DNA of 6,766 nt. Source: Paracoccaceae bacterium (GTDB lineage: Bacteria; Pseudomonadota; Alphaproteobacteria; Rhodobacterales; Rhodobacteraceae). Made by a program: the position numbers and the translations under genes. Positions 6,275-6,766 of this stretch are shown here, one piece after another (the first letter of the stretch is position 1; each line of letters begins with the position of its first letter). Under the pieces are notes generated by a model. The model searched no databases, was not told the DNA's origin, and saw only the letters and a list, made by a program, of their open reading frames with translations. The DNA is taken from positions 1 to 6,766 of the forward strand of contig JAASTF010000171.1 in NCBI GenBank assembly GCA_021767525.1. Direction: 5' to 3'.

Positions 6275-6766
6275 TTATCCTTGGGTTTGTGCGGCCGGAA
6301 CGGCGGACGCGCCGCCATTATCGATGGCCCATTGCGCATTGGTCTTGATCCCGCCCAGCGGGAAGAAGTGCACGCGCTCGATGTTGAAATCGGGATTGGC
6401 GGCCTTGTGCGCGGCCAGCTTGGCGATCACGTCGGTGGGCTCGTAGGGCAGCAGCAGCTTGGACACGTCCATCGCGCGCTTTTGCAGAACCTTCAGCGAC
6501 GGGCCAACGCCGCAGGCGATGGCGAACTTGATCAGCGTCTGCAGCTTGGCCGGCCCCGCGATGCCGATATGGATGGGCAGCGTGATCCCCTCGGCGGTCA
6601 GCCGGTCGGCCCAGGCGATGATCGGGTCGGCATCAAAGGCGAACTGCGTGGCCAGCGCCATCTTGGCATCGGTGCGCTCGGAAAACGCCTGCTTCCAGCG
6701 CAGCGCCTCCATCACCATCTTGTCGCCGCCATCGGCGTCGATGTCGCGGTTGCCCTCGGGGTGGCC
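6275..6766 (-). CDS. metF: Methylenetetrahydrofolate reductase, C-terminal part (runs off the right edge)
   Basis: The 163 visible residues are the C-terminal portion of a MetF-family flavoprotein that reduces 5,10-methylene-THF to 5-methyl-THF. The frame is open to the window edge, so the start and N-terminal half lie outside. The visible part begins with GHPEGNRDID, the conserved 'PEGH' region after the middle of the barrel. Next come ATQFAFDADPIIAW (the 'TQ-FFD' folate/flavin region), then LPIHIGIAGPAKL, where classical MetF has a P-I-PGI-P motif. The protein ends with IERVHFFPLGGI in the place of the usual 'vHFYtLN'. The closest relatives are probably the alphaproteobacterial branch often found beside corrinoid methyltransferases. 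Its product is the methyl donor for the enzyme encoded 8 bases downstream, so the pair forms an operon that ends at the hairpin near 5060. Confidence 0.9.
   Translation of the reverse strand, partial: GHPEGNRDIDADGGDKMVMEALRWKQAFSERTDAKMALATQFAFDADPIIAWADRLTAEGITLPIHIGIAGPAKLQTLIKFAIACGVGPSLKVLQKRAMDVSKLLLPYEPTDVIAKLAAHKAANPDFNIERVHFFPLGGIKTNAQWAIDNGGASAVPAAQTQG

Noticed and set aside
5205..6446. A 413-codon plus-strand open frame opposite the methyltransferase and metF
   Set aside because: It spans two well-supported minus-strand genes, has the His/Arg/Gln-rich composition of an antisense shadow and shows no family motif.

Overview
The window is a high-GC bacterial chromosomal segment that looks like an alphaproteobacterium of the Rhodobacterales (Rhodobacter/Roseobacter-type). 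The base composition, the Ala/Arg-rich proteins and the pairing of metF with a stand-alone methyltetrahydrofolate:corrinoid methyltransferase all point that way. Family assignments come from reading motifs, not from database searches.

Layout from left to right: a GC-rich leader (1-91) precedes a tRNA-Ser(CGA) gene with encoded CCA (92-181). A minus-strand two-gene unit follows. It is read first through a secreted molybdopterin-oxidoreductase-fold protein (3412 to 2840) and then, 26 bases on, through a large membrane-bound hybrid histidine kinase with PAS, HisKA, HATPase, receiver and HPt domains (2813 to 276). Divergent from this unit, across a 110-base shared regulatory region, is a NarL/FixJ-type response regulator (3523-4131). 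Its stop codon overlaps that of a convergent glucokinase-family gene (5027 to 4128). A rho-independent terminator (5048-5086) separates glucokinase from an upstream minus-strand pair: the 3' part of metF, which enters from the right edge, and a methyltetrahydrofolate:corrinoid methyltransferase.

The left part reads as one sensory system. A periplasmic protein that appears to have lost the molybdenum-ligating cysteine is encoded with a tripartite phosphorelay kinase, and the probable output regulator is divergent. The kinase carries every phosphotransfer residue needed for His-Asp-His relay to that regulator. The signal and target genes cannot be read from the sequence. The shared intergenic region contains an imperfect palindrome and a tandem 10-base repeat that could be operators.

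The right part is one-carbon metabolism: MetF makes 5-methyl-THF and the pterin-binding methyltransferase passes the methyl group to a corrinoid protein. The methyltransferase has no cobalamin-binding domain of its own, which fits a methionine synthase split into separate polypeptides. It also carries an internal pair of 30-residue repeats and an unusual Gly/Arg tail. The best candidates for something undescribed are the sensory module and this C-terminal extension; the rest is ordinary core genome.
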